This document shows, one piece after another, positions 34,859-43,226 of a stretch of 54,632 bases of DNA. The stretch comes from Paraburkholderia solitsugae (GTDB lineage Bacteria > Pseudomonadota > Gammaproteobacteria > Burkholderiales > Burkholderiaceae): NCBI RefSeq assembly GCF_013177695.1, contig NZ_WOEY01000087.1:1-54632 (forward strand). The letters run 5' to 3'. Positions within the stretch are counted from its first letter, which is position 1. Every line of letters begins with the position of its first letter. Below the pieces are notes generated by a model. It saw nothing but the letters and a program-made list of their open reading frames with translations. It was not told where the DNA came from and did no database searches. The position numbers and the translations under genes were made by a program.

Positions 34859-35058
34859 TCAGGGGGGAGCGTCGCACCCGCATCGCCCGAGATTCGGCTG
34901 GGGACCGTGTCCTCCAGCCGCCAGCCAATCGATCTTCGCTCGTACAAAGCGGATCATCGTGTCCAGTTCGGCCGCCTTCGCTTCTAACCCGGCAAGTTGT
35001 CCCTTCAGGATGTCGTCGCGATGCATCGAGATGCGATATGCCGCCTGGATCCGGACAT
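34859..35058 (-). pseudogene. C-terminal remnant of a MerR family regulator
   Basis: About 66 codons without a start end in a TGA at 34859-34861. The frame reads EHVRIQAAYRIS, then ILKGQLAGLEAKAAELDTMI and VRAKIDWL, the dimerising coiled coil of MerR-type regulators (normally following RLALLREHRAxVExQIA). The DNA-binding half is missing; the frame begins right at the stop of the SDR gene at 35063, so that gene's insertion or a deletion removed it. Confidence 0.6.
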
Positions 35059-35062
35059 GCTC

Positions 35063-35788
35063 TCAGACTAGAACGCCGCCGCCATCGATCACGATCGTCT
35101 GCCCGGTGACAAACGCGTTGTTCATCAGATAGACGTAAGTCTGGGCAATATCATCGGCCTCACCAGTACGCCCGACCGGTAACATCGAGCCGGCGTGCAG
35201 GTACATCGCTTCACGATCGCCCTCCGGGACGCTTGACCAAAGCGGCGTGCGCACCAAACCTGGGCTGACAATATTTACGCGGAGCGGCGCAAGCTCGACT
35301 GCAAGCGCACGCGTGAAGGCCTCCATCGCACCGCAAATGCTTGCAACAACCGTCCATCCTTTCAGCGGCCGCTCACCGGCGATGCCGCTGGTGAGCACGA
35401 TCGATCCGCCCCGCCGAATATTGGGCGCTGCCGTTTTCACTGCGGCAATCGCGCCAAACATACGCAGATCGAACGCCTTGCGCACTACGTTCATGTCCGT
35501 ATTCGCGAGTTCCCCGAGTTGCAGGCTTTCGCCAGCCGTATAGACCAGATGATCGAAGCTGCCGATCCCCGCAAACAAACGCCTCACCGATCCGGCGTCG
35601 TTCAGGTCCGCGACCTGGCCATCCGCATCCGGGCCAAGTGCGGTGACAGCCGCCGCAACCTTTTCCTCACGCGAGGACGATACAACGACCTTCGCCCCCT
35701 GCGCCAACGCCGCGCGCGCAGTGGCAAACCCGATGCCGGACGTGCCGCCTAGTACCACGACTTTCTTGTCTTGCAGATCACTGCTCAT
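35063..35788 (-). CDS. SDR family protein lacking the catalytic Tyr/Lys
   Basis: A 241-residue short-chain dehydrogenase fold with GGTSGIGFATARAALAQGAKVVVSSSR (NADP-type loop), VYTAGES in place of NNAG, a Ser in VLTSGIAGERPLKGW, and NIVSPGLVRTPLW. Where YxxxK is expected the sequence is VASICGAMEAF, so both the Tyr and Lys are gone. This atypical group, with the RPxxG ... GAxE pattern, recurs in proteobacteria; its activity is uncertain. It is divergent from the LysR gene at 35896, with an inverted repeat in between. Confidence 0.88.
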   Translation of the reverse strand: MSSDLQDKKVVVLGGTSGIGFATARAALAQGAKVVVSSSREEKVAAAVTALGPDADGQVADLNDAGSVRRLFAGIGSFDHLVYTAGESLQLGELANTDMNVVRKAFDLRMFGAIAAVKTAAPNIRRGGSIVLTSGIAGERPLKGWTVVASICGAMEAFTRALAVELAPLRVNIVSPGLVRTPLWSSVPEGDREAMYLHAGSMLPVGRTGEADDIAQTYVYLMNNAFVTGQTIVIDGGGVLV

Positions 35789-35797
35789 GTCGACCCC

Positions 35798-35855
35798 TTA
35801 TCAATTGCGCCACACGGCGTGATTCGAATTCTGATTGCACCGATGCGCTTGATAA
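35798..35855. promoter_or_regulatory. Inverted repeat between SDR and LysR genes
   Basis: TTATCAA (35798-35804) and TTGATAA (35849-35855) are exact complements, each next to GCGC, in the 107-base divergent promoter. The 44-base spacing is long for one dimer but fits two LysR dimers. Inference only. Confidence 0.35.
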
Positions 35856-35895
35856 ACGATGATCTATTTCCCACACTCGTAACTGGATCTTGTGA

Positions 35896-36798
35896 ATGGA
35901 TCGCTTCGTCAGCATGTCAGTCTTCGTGCGGGTCGTCGAGCGCGGCAGCTTTGCTGCCGCTGCAGAAGGCAGTGGCATGACAGCGACAATGGTCGGCAAC
36001 CACATCCGCGCGCTCGAGGATCGGCTCGGCGCGCGCCTGCTCAACCGCACCACGCGGCGACAAAGCTTGACTGACACAGGCCGCGGCTACTATGAACAGT
36101 GCGTAAGCATTCTGGCGCAGGTTCAGGCGGCGGAAGGCGATGCCCGCGACATACGCGCACGGCCGCGTGGTCGCCTGCGCGTGAGCGTGCCGGTGATGTA
36201 TGCCACTTTTAAGCTCGCGCCGGTCATTAGCGACTATCTCCAGTCCAACCCGGACGTTCACGTGGAGTTGGCGTTGACCGACCGGTTCGTCGATCTTGCT
36301 GATGAGGGCTTCGAAGTGGCGATCCGCGTCGGCGCCCTGCGAGATTCGAATCTGATTGCGCGACCGCTGGCGCCCTCAGCGCTCATTGTCTGCGCGTCGC
36401 CCGCGTATCTTTCACGGCACGGAACGCCCGCAACGCCTAAGGATCTGGAGAAGCATCACTGCCTCGCGATCGGATTTGCCGGCGGCCCGGAACGCAATTG
36501 GCGCTTCACCCTCGCCGACGGTTCGGAACAGGCTGTGCGTGTACCAGGCCGCCTCGATATCAGCGGCGGCGGCATGGCCCTGCGTGAAGCGGCGCTCGCC
36601 GGTCTCGGCATCATTCTCCAGCCGGAGTTGCTTGTAGAGCAGGATATTGCCGCAGGAAGACTGATCCGACTGCTTGCCGACACGCCTGCGCCAATATATC
36701 CCGTGCATCTTGTCTATCTGCCGGAACGCAAGCTGACGGCGAAGCTTGCAAGTTTCGTCGCTTTCGTGATTGCCCGGTTCGGTCCGCAAACTGAGTAA
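35896..36798 (+). CDS. LysR family transcriptional regulator
   Basis: A 300-residue LysR regulator of the DsdC/CrgA-like type: MDRFVSMSVFVRVVERGSFAAAAEGSGMTATMVGNHIRALEDRLGARLLNRTTRR gives the helix-turn-helix (1-60), then LRVSVPVMYATFKLAPVISDYLQSNPDVHVELALTDRFVDL starts the effector domain. This subgroup commonly regulates a divergent oxidoreductase; here that is the SDR gene at 35063-35788. It ends before a 200-base gap leading to the MlaA gene. Confidence 0.93.
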   Translation: MDRFVSMSVFVRVVERGSFAAAAEGSGMTATMVGNHIRALEDRLGARLLNRTTRRQSLTDTGRGYYEQCVSILAQVQAAEGDARDIRARPRGRLRVSVPVMYATFKLAPVISDYLQSNPDVHVELALTDRFVDLADEGFEVAIRVGALRDSNLIARPLAPSALIVCASPAYLSRHGTPATPKDLEKHHCLAIGFAGGPERNWRFTLADGSEQAVRVPGRLDISGGGMALREAALAGLGIILQPELLVEQDIAAGRLIRLLADTPAPIYPVHLVYLPERKLTAKLASFVAFVIARFGPQTE

Positions 36799-37002
36799 CC
36801 GCGAGTTTGTCGGAAGCAATGCGTCAGTAAGACGGTGCCGACAGCCAGTGTTAGCAGTAAGGGACCGCAATGTAATCGCCAAGCGCCCAGTAAGTGGCCG
36901 GTAAGTGTTCCGGTCGCACCATCGCATCGACTGTCCTTCGCCACGGCCGCAGCGCTGCATGGCTAGTACCTCTTTTGTCATTCTCGTACCGGGAGTCCCG
37001 CG

Positions 37003-37728
37003 ATGAAAAGGCGCGATCTGAACACTCTGGCGCTCGCCACCACGGTGCTTCTTTCATCGGGATGCGCGACGGGGCCCGGGCGTCCCGCCGGCGACCCGCT
37101 TGAACCGATGAACCGGACCATCTACTCGTTCAACGACAAGGTCGACAGATACGCGGTCAAACCAGTAGCAACCGCCTACCAGAAGGTGACGCCGACACCA
37201 GTACAGACGGCAGTCCGGAATTTCTTTTCCAATCTCGGCGATATCGGCAACTTTGCCAATGACCTGCTGCAACTGAAAGCGACAGACGCGAGCGAGGATG
37301 TAGTGCGCTTTGCGTTCAACTCCACCTTGGGGATTGGCGGTCTGATCGACTGGGCGACGCCTGCGGGCTTGCCCAAGCATCATCAGGATTTCGGGCTGAC
37401 GCTTGCGCACTATGGCGTACCGATTGGGCCGTATCTCGTGGTGCCGTTGTTCGGGCCAAGCAGCGTGCGGGATGTGAGTAACGTCGCTGTCGACAGCTTC
37501 CTAAATCCGTTCGCGGCAGCACCGGTTGCTGTCCAGGCATCGGTGGCTGGCACCCGCTTTGTCAGCGCCCGTGCCGATCTGCTGAGCGCGTCGAATCTGC
37601 TTTCACAGGCCGCGATCGATCCCTATTCGTTCACTCGCGACCTCTACCTGGAGAGGCGCCGCATGCTCTCGACGAAATCCAGTGACGCCGACAAGTTGCC
37701 GGACTACCCAGATCCCTCGCCTCAATAG
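37003..37728 (+). CDS. mlaA: MlaA/VacJ family lipoprotein
   Basis: A 241-residue outer-membrane lipoprotein. The lipobox LSSGC puts the lipidated Cys at residue 21. The MlaA fold is clear: DPLEPMNRTIYSFNDKVDRYAVKPVATAYQKVTP, VRNFFSNLGDIGNFANDLLQLK, the FAFNSTLGIGGLIDWATPAGLPKHHQDFG block and GPYLVVPLFGPSSVRD. MlaA pulls surface-exposed phospholipid from the outer leaflet and hands it to MlaC. No mlaBCDEF genes are present in the window; instead an acyltransferase and a glycosyltransferase follow, so this may be a second copy with a special role. Ribosome site GGGAG before the ATG. Confidence 0.93.
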   Translation: MKRRDLNTLALATTVLLSSGCATGPGRPAGDPLEPMNRTIYSFNDKVDRYAVKPVATAYQKVTPTPVQTAVRNFFSNLGDIGNFANDLLQLKATDASEDVVRFAFNSTLGIGGLIDWATPAGLPKHHQDFGLTLAHYGVPIGPYLVVPLFGPSSVRDVSNVAVDSFLNPFAAAPVAVQASVAGTRFVSARADLLSASNLLSQAAIDPYSFTRDLYLERRRMLSTKSSDADKLPDYPDPSPQ

Positions 37729-37834
37729 CTGCATGTCCAACGCATGACAGTCTGCGCAGCTCACCGTTAAGTGTCAGGTAAGCCATGCGCGTCCAGCATG
37801 AAGACCTAGTTCATCTGACTGTGGGAGCGTGTCC

Positions 37835-38176
37835 ATGAAAGCCAGTACTGCGACCGCACTGCGCGCCAACCTCGTGCTCTTTTCGGTTTCGACAGCAATC
37901 GCAATTGTCCCCTGCATCAGTCTCGCGTCACTGCTCGGCCTGCTCGACGACGGCGCGCCTACATTGCCTTACCTGGGCAGCATTTTTCTGCTCGCCGCCC
38001 TGATCATGCTGGTGCTGCGCTGGCGTGCGCGGCGAGCGTTCGATGCTGCGAGGCAAGCGCATAAGGTTCAACTGATCGAAAAGCACGGTCTCGAAGCATG
38101 GATTGACGATGACTGCCCCTTGGCGTGGCTAGTCCAGATGCACGTTGAACTGCATGGCCATCAATGTATTAACTGA
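37835..38176 (+). CDS. Small two-helix membrane protein
   Basis: A 113-residue protein with two hydrophobic helices (about 10-35, LVLFSVSTAIAIVPCISLAS, and 46-64, LGSIFLLAALIMLVLRW) and a basic/acidic cytosolic tail ending HQCIN. ATG at 37835; a GTG two codons earlier is possible. Its stop is two bases from the next ATG, so it is co-translated with the acyltransferase gene and may anchor or regulate it. I do not recognise a family. Confidence 0.7.
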   Translation: MKASTATALRANLVLFSVSTAIAIVPCISLASLLGLLDDGAPTLPYLGSIFLLAALIMLVLRWRARRAFDAARQAHKVQLIEKHGLEAWIDDDCPLAWLVQMHVELHGHQCIN

Positions 38177-38178
38177 CA

Positions 38179-39066
38179 ATGGACCTAAGCATGAAAAGTC
38201 TCGGTTATTGGCTGCTGCTCGGTTTGCTGCGGCTACTGTCGGTTCTGCCGTACGCGCTGGTTGCGAGAGCCGGCAATGCGCTTGGCGCCGCGCTGTACAA
38301 GCTGCCGAGCCACCGCCGGCACGTGGTGCTCGTCAATCTACGCCTGTGCTTTCCGCTGATGATCGAGCGCGAGCGCGAAGAGCTCGCGCTCGCCCATTTC
38401 CAGCACGTTGTACGCAGCTATCTGGAGCGGGGCTTTCAGTGGTTCGGCAGTTTGCGCACGATCGAGCGACTGGTCGAGATGGACAGTCGAATCGATCTGC
38501 ACGATCCGCACGCACCGCCTACAGTATTCATGGGCTTTCACTTCGTCGGAATCGAGGTAGGTTGCATGCTGTATTCGTCGCGCCTGCCGGTCGCCGCGCT
38601 GTACACTCGCATGTCGAACACGCGTGTGTGCGAACTCGCACGGCGTCAACGAGGACGGTTCGGAGCAGATATGATTGAGCGCAGCGCAAGTGCGAAACAT
38701 GTTGTCCGGCTGCTGCGCTCAGGTGTTCCCGTGATGCTGGCGGCGGACATGGACCACGGAACTACGGGTTCGGTGTTCGCGCCGCTCTTCGGTGTGCCAG
38801 CCTGCACGCTCACTTCCGTGTCACGTCTCGCGAAGTTGGGCGGTGCGCGCGTCGTGCCCTTTGTGACCGAGGTATTGCCGGCATTTCGCGGCTATAAGCT
38901 GACCATCTTCGATCCGCTCGAAAACTTTCCCACGGACAGCGAAGCGCTTGACGCACGCACGATGAACGCGTTTCTTGAAAGGCAAATCCTGCGCCTTCCC
39001 GACCAGTATTACTGGGTCCACAGGCGCTTTAAACACCGCCCGGCAGGCATGCCCGCAGTCTACTGA
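38179..39066 (+). CDS. LpxL/HtrB-like acyltransferase
   Basis: A 295-residue inner-membrane acyltransferase of the lipid A late-acyltransferase family. An amino-terminal helix (about 10-30) is followed by the catalytic HX4E motif His121-Phe-Val-Gly-Ile-Glu126, then PVAALYTRMSN, VMLAADMDHGTTGSVFAPLFG, and the carboxyl QYYWVHRRFK typical of LpxL/LpxM. The protein would transfer a fatty acyl chain from acyl-ACP to a lipid. The first ATG follows the upstream stop by two bases; an ATG four codons later (38191) is an alternative. Its substrate is not necessarily lipid A, given the gene company (MlaA, GT9). Confidence 0.9.
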   Translation: MDLSMKSLGYWLLLGLLRLLSVLPYALVARAGNALGAALYKLPSHRRHVVLVNLRLCFPLMIEREREELALAHFQHVVRSYLERGFQWFGSLRTIERLVEMDSRIDLHDPHAPPTVFMGFHFVGIEVGCMLYSSRLPVAALYTRMSNTRVCELARRQRGRFGADMIERSASAKHVVRLLRSGVPVMLAADMDHGTTGSVFAPLFGVPACTLTSVSRLAKLGGARVVPFVTEVLPAFRGYKLTIFDPLENFPTDSEALDARTMNAFLERQILRLPDQYYWVHRRFKHRPAGMPAVY

Positions 39067-39128
39067 ATTTTTGCTTGCGACAGCTGTCGGGTCGGTACTG
39101 TTGTGTAGATCCATCCACTGAGCGCTAC

Positions 39129-40370
39129 ATGGCCGCACTTTTCCCCGATACCGCCCCGCCCCGCTCGATCCTCATGATCTGTACCGGCCGTATCGGCGAC
39201 GTGTTGCTCAGCACCCCTGCGGTGCGCTCGCTGAAAGCGCGTTGGCCCGATGCGCAGATCGATATGCTGGTGTTCGAAGGCACCGGCGAGGTGCTGGAAA
39301 ACAATCCTGACATCAGACGTGTCGTCTGTATTAAGCCTCATGCGAAGCTGACTGAGCGTGTTGCCGATGTCCGCAAAATCTGGGGCAAATACGATCTTGG
39401 ATGCTCGCTGCGAACGTCCAGTCTCGCCAGTTTTCTCTGCTGGATGGCAGGACGCAAACGCATCGGCGTCGTCGCGCCTGCTCGCAATAACTGGATCAAG
39501 AAGTTGATGCTGAACCGCTTTGTGATCGAGCACGGTCACAGCGTGCATACCGTCCAAAGCGCTGTGTCGCTCATGGCCCTGCTTGGCATCACGCCCCGTT
39601 TCGAAGTCGTCCCGCCCGCGGTGCTGAATCAGCCTGCGCAGCTCGAACAACTGGATTCACTGCTCGCGTCCACAAACGGCAAGCCCTACGCGGTAGTGCA
39701 CATGTATCCGCGGTATACCTACAAGATGTGGCATATCGAAGGTTGGATCGCCGTGCTGGCGTTTCTGCACGCACGCGGCTATGCAGTTGTGCTGACAGGC
39801 GGCCCGGCGGCAGCCGAAGTAACGTATGCGCGCGATATTTGCGAGCGGACAGGGATCAAAGCCATCAATCTGGTCGGAAAGCTGAGCCTCGCGGCAACCG
39901 CCGAAGTGATTCGCCGCGCGCGGCTCTTCGTTGGCCCCGACACCTCGGCCTCGCATATCGCGGCTGCGACCGGCACCCCGACCCTCGCCCTGTTTGGCCC
40001 GTCGAATCCGGTTCGCTGGGGACCGTGGCCGAAGGGCTGGACCGGCAGCAGCCCCTGGCTCACCTCCGGCTCCGGGCAGCGCGGCAACGTCTATCTGCTT
40101 CAGGGCACCGGCGCGTGTGTGCCCTGCAAGCAGGAGGGCTGCGATGCCCGCGTCGACAGCTGGAGCGATTGCCTGTTGACGCTTGACGCAAACCGGGTAA
40201 TAGATGTTGCGACAGAACTGCTGGGCATTGCACCCGATATTGCGCCTGACTGGCGGCGCCGCATTCCAATCGTCGCGCAGCCCTTTGCCGGCGCGCGCCT
40301 TGAAATGGCCGATGTCGGCAATCACCCAGGGCAAGCAAATCCCGACTCTTCTCTGGAGATCACCTTATGA
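39129..40370 (+). CDS. Glycosyltransferase family 9 (heptosyltransferase-like)
   Basis: A 413-residue enzyme with the GT9 fold: ILMICTGRIGDVLLSTPAVRSLKARWPDA opens the acceptor domain, LVGKLSLAATAEVIRRARLFVGPDTSASHIAAATGTPTLALFGPSNPVRWGPW carries the nucleotide-sugar (ADP-heptose-like) site. The carboxyl end has a Cys-rich segment (CVPCKQEGCDARVDSWSDC) found in several GT9 proteins. Such enzymes add heptose to the LPS core. The ATG at 39129 fits the domain start; upstream codons from 39075 do not. It overlaps the next gene by four bases (ATGA). Confidence 0.92.
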   Translation: MAALFPDTAPPRSILMICTGRIGDVLLSTPAVRSLKARWPDAQIDMLVFEGTGEVLENNPDIRRVVCIKPHAKLTERVADVRKIWGKYDLGCSLRTSSLASFLCWMAGRKRIGVVAPARNNWIKKLMLNRFVIEHGHSVHTVQSAVSLMALLGITPRFEVVPPAVLNQPAQLEQLDSLLASTNGKPYAVVHMYPRYTYKMWHIEGWIAVLAFLHARGYAVVLTGGPAAAEVTYARDICERTGIKAINLVGKLSLAATAEVIRRARLFVGPDTSASHIAAATGTPTLALFGPSNPVRWGPWPKGWTGSSPWLTSGSGQRGNVYLLQGTGACVPCKQEGCDARVDSWSDCLLTLDANRVIDVATELLGIAPDIAPDWRRRIPIVAQPFAGARLEMADVGNHPGQANPDSSLEITL

Positions 40371-40621
40371 CCGCCCTTCGTTTTGCCGTGCCTCTGATCC
40401 TGTTCACTGCCGCGTGTTCGCCAGCGTGGTCGGATGCGAGCGTTCATCTCGAGCAAACGGCGCAACCCGTTACGCTCGTGCCCGCGCCAGTCATTAGCGT
40501 CGGGGTGAGCGATCCCAACACGCAGTTGATCCTGCCGTGGTTCCTCACCGATATCATCAATGCGATCAATACGCGGACCTCAGCCAGCGATTATCTGCGC
40601 ACTGTCGGGCACGGTATCTAG
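40367..40621 (+). CDS. Small exported protein
   Basis: An 84-residue protein beginning with a signal peptide or anchor (MTALRFAVPLILFTAACSPAWSDA; a Cys at residue 17 lies in LFTAAC, close to a lipobox, with a normal signal cleavage after WSDA also possible). The rest is short and hydrophilic with one amphipathic helix (LPWFLTDIINAINTRT). Its ATG overlaps the GT9 stop, so it belongs to the envelope unit. No known family; a lipoprotein chaperone or inhibitor role would be guesswork. Confidence 0.65.
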   Translation: MTALRFAVPLILFTAACSPAWSDASVHLEQTAQPVTLVPAPVISVGVSDPNTQLILPWFLTDIINAINTRTSASDYLRTVGHGI

Positions 40622-40698
40622 TCTCTTATCTGAATCGCCATGAAGTAAAAATAGAAGCGCCACTACGACAGGCCAGCAATAGCTGGCATCTGATCTTG

Positions 40699-41316
40699 TT
40701 ACTGCGCGGCCTCTTCCGACGGCGTGAGCAGCTCGACGCCGCTGAAGACGCCGCCAAGCTCCATCTGCCGGCCCGCAGACGCCAGCGGGCCAAGGACGAT
40801 GGGATGCAATCCAAGCTCAGTGATGAGTCCGGCTACCGTTGCCGCAGCCGACTGGTCATCCGTCGCGACGAAAAGCACCCGCTTTTGCGTCTGCAGATGA
40901 GGCGCAAACATCACTGCGAATGGAACCGTGTTGAATGCCTTTACCACGCGAGCGGAAGGCGCCAGCCGGGCAACGATCTCGCTCCCCGAATCGCCGCGTA
41001 GGTCATCCACCCGGAATTCCGGCGCATAGCTGGTGAATATGTTTGTCGCGTCGACCAGGATCCGCCCATTCCAGTCGATGTCTGATGTAATCACTTCGCG
41101 GACTTTGACCCAAGGAACGGCGAGAAAGACGATCTCCGAAGACGCAAGCAGATCCGCCTTCGACGCCGCAACCAAGGGCCCCTCGATCCCAGCAAGGGAC
41201 TCGGCGAGGCTTTCAGGCCCCCGGCTGTTCGCAATGGCGACCCTGTGGCCGCTACGTGCGAGCTTCGAACCAAGCGTCATCCCCACCGTGGATGCACCCA
41301 ATATTCCAATTTCCAT
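40699..41316 (-). CDS. NADPH-dependent F420-reductase-like oxidoreductase
   Basis: A 205-residue Rossmann protein of the FNO/ProC-like family: MEIGILGASTVGMTLGSKLARSGHRVAIANSRGPES (GxGxxG-type loop plus the Arg that marks NADPH), then FLAVPWVKV and VVKAFNTVPF. Proteobacterial members do not use F420; they are usually annotated as NAD(P)-binding proteins of unknown function near detoxification genes. GGAG six bases before the ATG at 41314-41316 supports this start. It lies downstream of the MDR gene (103-base gap), on the same strand, as part of the TetR-controlled set. Confidence 0.87.
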   Translation of the reverse strand: MEIGILGASTVGMTLGSKLARSGHRVAIANSRGPESLAESLAGIEGPLVAASKADLLASSEIVFLAVPWVKVREVITSDIDWNGRILVDATNIFTSYAPEFRVDDLRGDSGSEIVARLAPSARVVKAFNTVPFAVMFAPHLQTQKRVLFVATDDQSAAATVAGLITELGLHPIVLGPLASAGRQMELGGVFSGVELLTPSEEAAQ

Positions 41317-41419
41317 CTTCAATCTCCTCAGTCCACCGCGCCGGTAAATTCAGTTCGCAATCCAGATCAACATAGCCACCCGATCGGCCGTTCACCATCA
41401 CCGTGGTTCCCTAAACAAG

Positions 41420-42436
41420 TCATTTCGGTGCCAGAAAAACAAAGCCGCTCCGATCAGGCCTTTCCACCGCCGCGATTGCCTCCTGGAATGCCTCCAGGTT
41501 GAAGGTGTTGGACGCGGTGAAAAGGGATGGGAGTTCTCGGGCGAGCTTCATGGCCGCGGCGATGTCTGCGGCCTGCTCATCAGGCGGCACCTCCGTGAAC
41601 CACCGGACGAAAGTCACGCCCCGAACGACATATTGATGGTCAGTGACGTCGAATCCGTCGAGGCCAATCGGCCCACCACCGAGGTTGCCGTACGTCACGA
41701 TGGCGCAGTCATCGGCCAGCAGCGGGACGAGATCGCCGACGAGCGCACCAGACACGCAGTCCGCTACGCCGACAATCGGCCGCCCATCAGCATACGATGC
41801 AACCCTGGATCTCCAGTCCGCATCGGCCGTTGCCGCGACAGAGACGCCTGATATCTCCGATTGAACCCGCTCGGCGCTCGCTTCGGATCGCGCGAGGCCA
41901 ATGGGATGGATTCCGTCGCGCAACATGAAGTAGAGCAGAAGGCGCCCTACAACCGTGCTCGCACCAGTGACCAATACCGCCCCTTTGCTCAACGCATCTT
42001 GCGTAACCGACTTCCTCAGCCCCCGCATGATCATCCGGGCAGTCACATAGTTGATGAAGAGCTGCGCCGCGACCTCGTCGCTCAAATCGTCCGGAATTGG
42101 GATCACACAATAAGCAGGGACGACTACTCTTTCCGCCCAGGCACCGACCGCGGGGAACCCAACCACTCTGGATCCGGCCTTGAGCTCGCCCTTCTTTGCG
42201 ATCTCCGCTCCAAGGGCGCGGACGGTTCCGACCGCCTCTGAGCCACGTCGAACATGGCCCGGCTGCGCCGGTATACCGGACAGCGCCCGGATCAGATGGA
42301 GGTCGCCATGATGCACCGGGGCAAGTGCCACATCGATCAGGACGTCGTTCGGAGACAGCTCGCCGTGCTCGGCGATGTCCGTTAGCGCAAGTGCCCTGCC
42401 CGGCTCACCCAGTGCGGTTTGTATAACTGCCTTCAT
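41420..42436 (-). CDS. Zinc-binding-type MDR oxidoreductase (quinone reductase-like)
   Basis: A 338-residue medium-chain dehydrogenase/reductase. GroES-like half (MKAVIQTALGEP ... VALAPVHHGDLHLIRA), then the Rossmann half with VLVTGASTVVGRLLLYFM in place of the usual AAxGxVG loop. The zinc-binding cysteines of alcohol dehydrogenases are absent, so it belongs with zinc-free quinone/enoyl reductases. ATG at 42434-42436; five further codons upstream are possible. It is divergent from the TetR gene at 42587 with a strong palindrome between, so it is almost certainly the repressed target. Confidence 0.9.
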   Translation of the reverse strand: MKAVIQTALGEPGRALALTDIAEHGELSPNDVLIDVALAPVHHGDLHLIRALSGIPAQPGHVRRGSEAVGTVRALGAEIAKKGELKAGSRVVGFPAVGAWAERVVVPAYCVIPIPDDLSDEVAAQLFINYVTARMIMRGLRKSVTQDALSKGAVLVTGASTVVGRLLLYFMLRDGIHPIGLARSEASAERVQSEISGVSVAATADADWRSRVASYADGRPIVGVADCVSGALVGDLVPLLADDCAIVTYGNLGGGPIGLDGFDVTDHQYVVRGVTFVRWFTEVPPDEQAADIAAAMKLARELPSLFTASNTFNLEAFQEAIAAVERPDRSGFVFLAPK

Positions 42437-42518
42437 GTGTGGTTCCTTCATGGTTAAGCTGGACGGTGCAGATTCCCCACTTGCGAAACCTCACCGGGCT
42501 GCGATAATGATGACGGTT

Positions 42519-42538
42519 GACATCAAAATATTGATGTC
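42519..42538. promoter_or_regulatory. TetR operator palindrome
   Basis: GACATCAA (42519-42526), AATA, TTGATGTC (42531-42538): a perfect 8-base inverted repeat in the 150-base divergent promoter between the MDR and TetR genes. TTGACA just upstream (42517-42522) could be a -35 box overlapped by the operator, consistent with repression. Binding is inference. Confidence 0.75.
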
Positions 42539-42586
42539 GCCCATCATCGTTGTCAAGAACTTTTCTTGAAATGCGGGAGAACACGA

Positions 42587-43204
42587 GTGCGTCTGACAAA
42601 AAAACAAGCGGCCCAAAACCGGGATGAAATCCTGGAGGCTGCCACGCGGCTGTTCAAAACTCAGGGGATCGATAACGTTTCGGTCGCAGACCTGATGAAC
42701 GCTGCCGGATTTAGCCACGGCGGGTTCTACAACCACTTCGAATCGAAAGCAGAACTTGCCGTCGAAGCGATCCGTTACGCGTTCGACCAATCGTTCAACG
42801 AGTTAGAGGCTAGCGTCGTTGGAAATGACGAACCCTCGGGTGCGCTAACAAACGCGCTGTTGAACTATTTGGCGCCTGAACACCGTGACGAGACGTCCGG
42901 AGGATGTCCTACCGGGAGCCTTCCGGTCGACGTAAGCCGCCAGCCCTGTGAGGCACAGGTGGCATTCGCTGACGGACTCGAGCGGTATATTGATCTGATT
43001 TCGCGCTTCCAGTCCGCAACTGGCTCAAGTAGCCGGCAAAATGCAATTGCAACGTTGTCTACCCTTGTCGGCGCGATTATTCTGTCGCGCGCAGTTAAGC
43101 GCGGCCGCCCCGAACTTTCGGATGAAATCCTCGAGGCGACATCCCCCAGAATTGGTCGTTCGCCGCCGGTCGTAGCGAAGGAACGGCGCAGACGGTCGGC
43201 ATAG
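42587..43204 (+). CDS. TetR family transcriptional regulator
   Basis: A 205-residue repressor. GTG start at 42587 with GGGAG nine bases before it; the family opening RLTKKQAAQNRDEILEAATRLFKTQGIDNVSVADLMNAAGFSHGGFYNHFESKAEL follows, giving the helix-turn-helix (10-60). The ligand domain carries GGCPTGSL and the helix pattern of AcuR/TetR_C proteins that sense electrophiles such as acrylate or aldehydes. It controls the divergent MDR and downstream reductase genes through the palindrome at 42519-42538. Confidence 0.92.
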   Translation: MRLTKKQAAQNRDEILEAATRLFKTQGIDNVSVADLMNAAGFSHGGFYNHFESKAELAVEAIRYAFDQSFNELEASVVGNDEPSGALTNALLNYLAPEHRDETSGGCPTGSLPVDVSRQPCEAQVAFADGLERYIDLISRFQSATGSSSRQNAIATLSTLVGAIILSRAVKRGRPELSDEILEATSPRIGRSPPVVAKERRRRSA

Positions 43205-43226
43205 ATTCCGGCGCTTTGCCGCTGAA

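Noticed and set aside
38179..39066. Acyltransferase considered as the housekeeping lpxL
   Set aside because: Its neighbours are MlaA and GT9 genes rather than the usual metK/lpxL pair, so an alternative lipid substrate is kept open.
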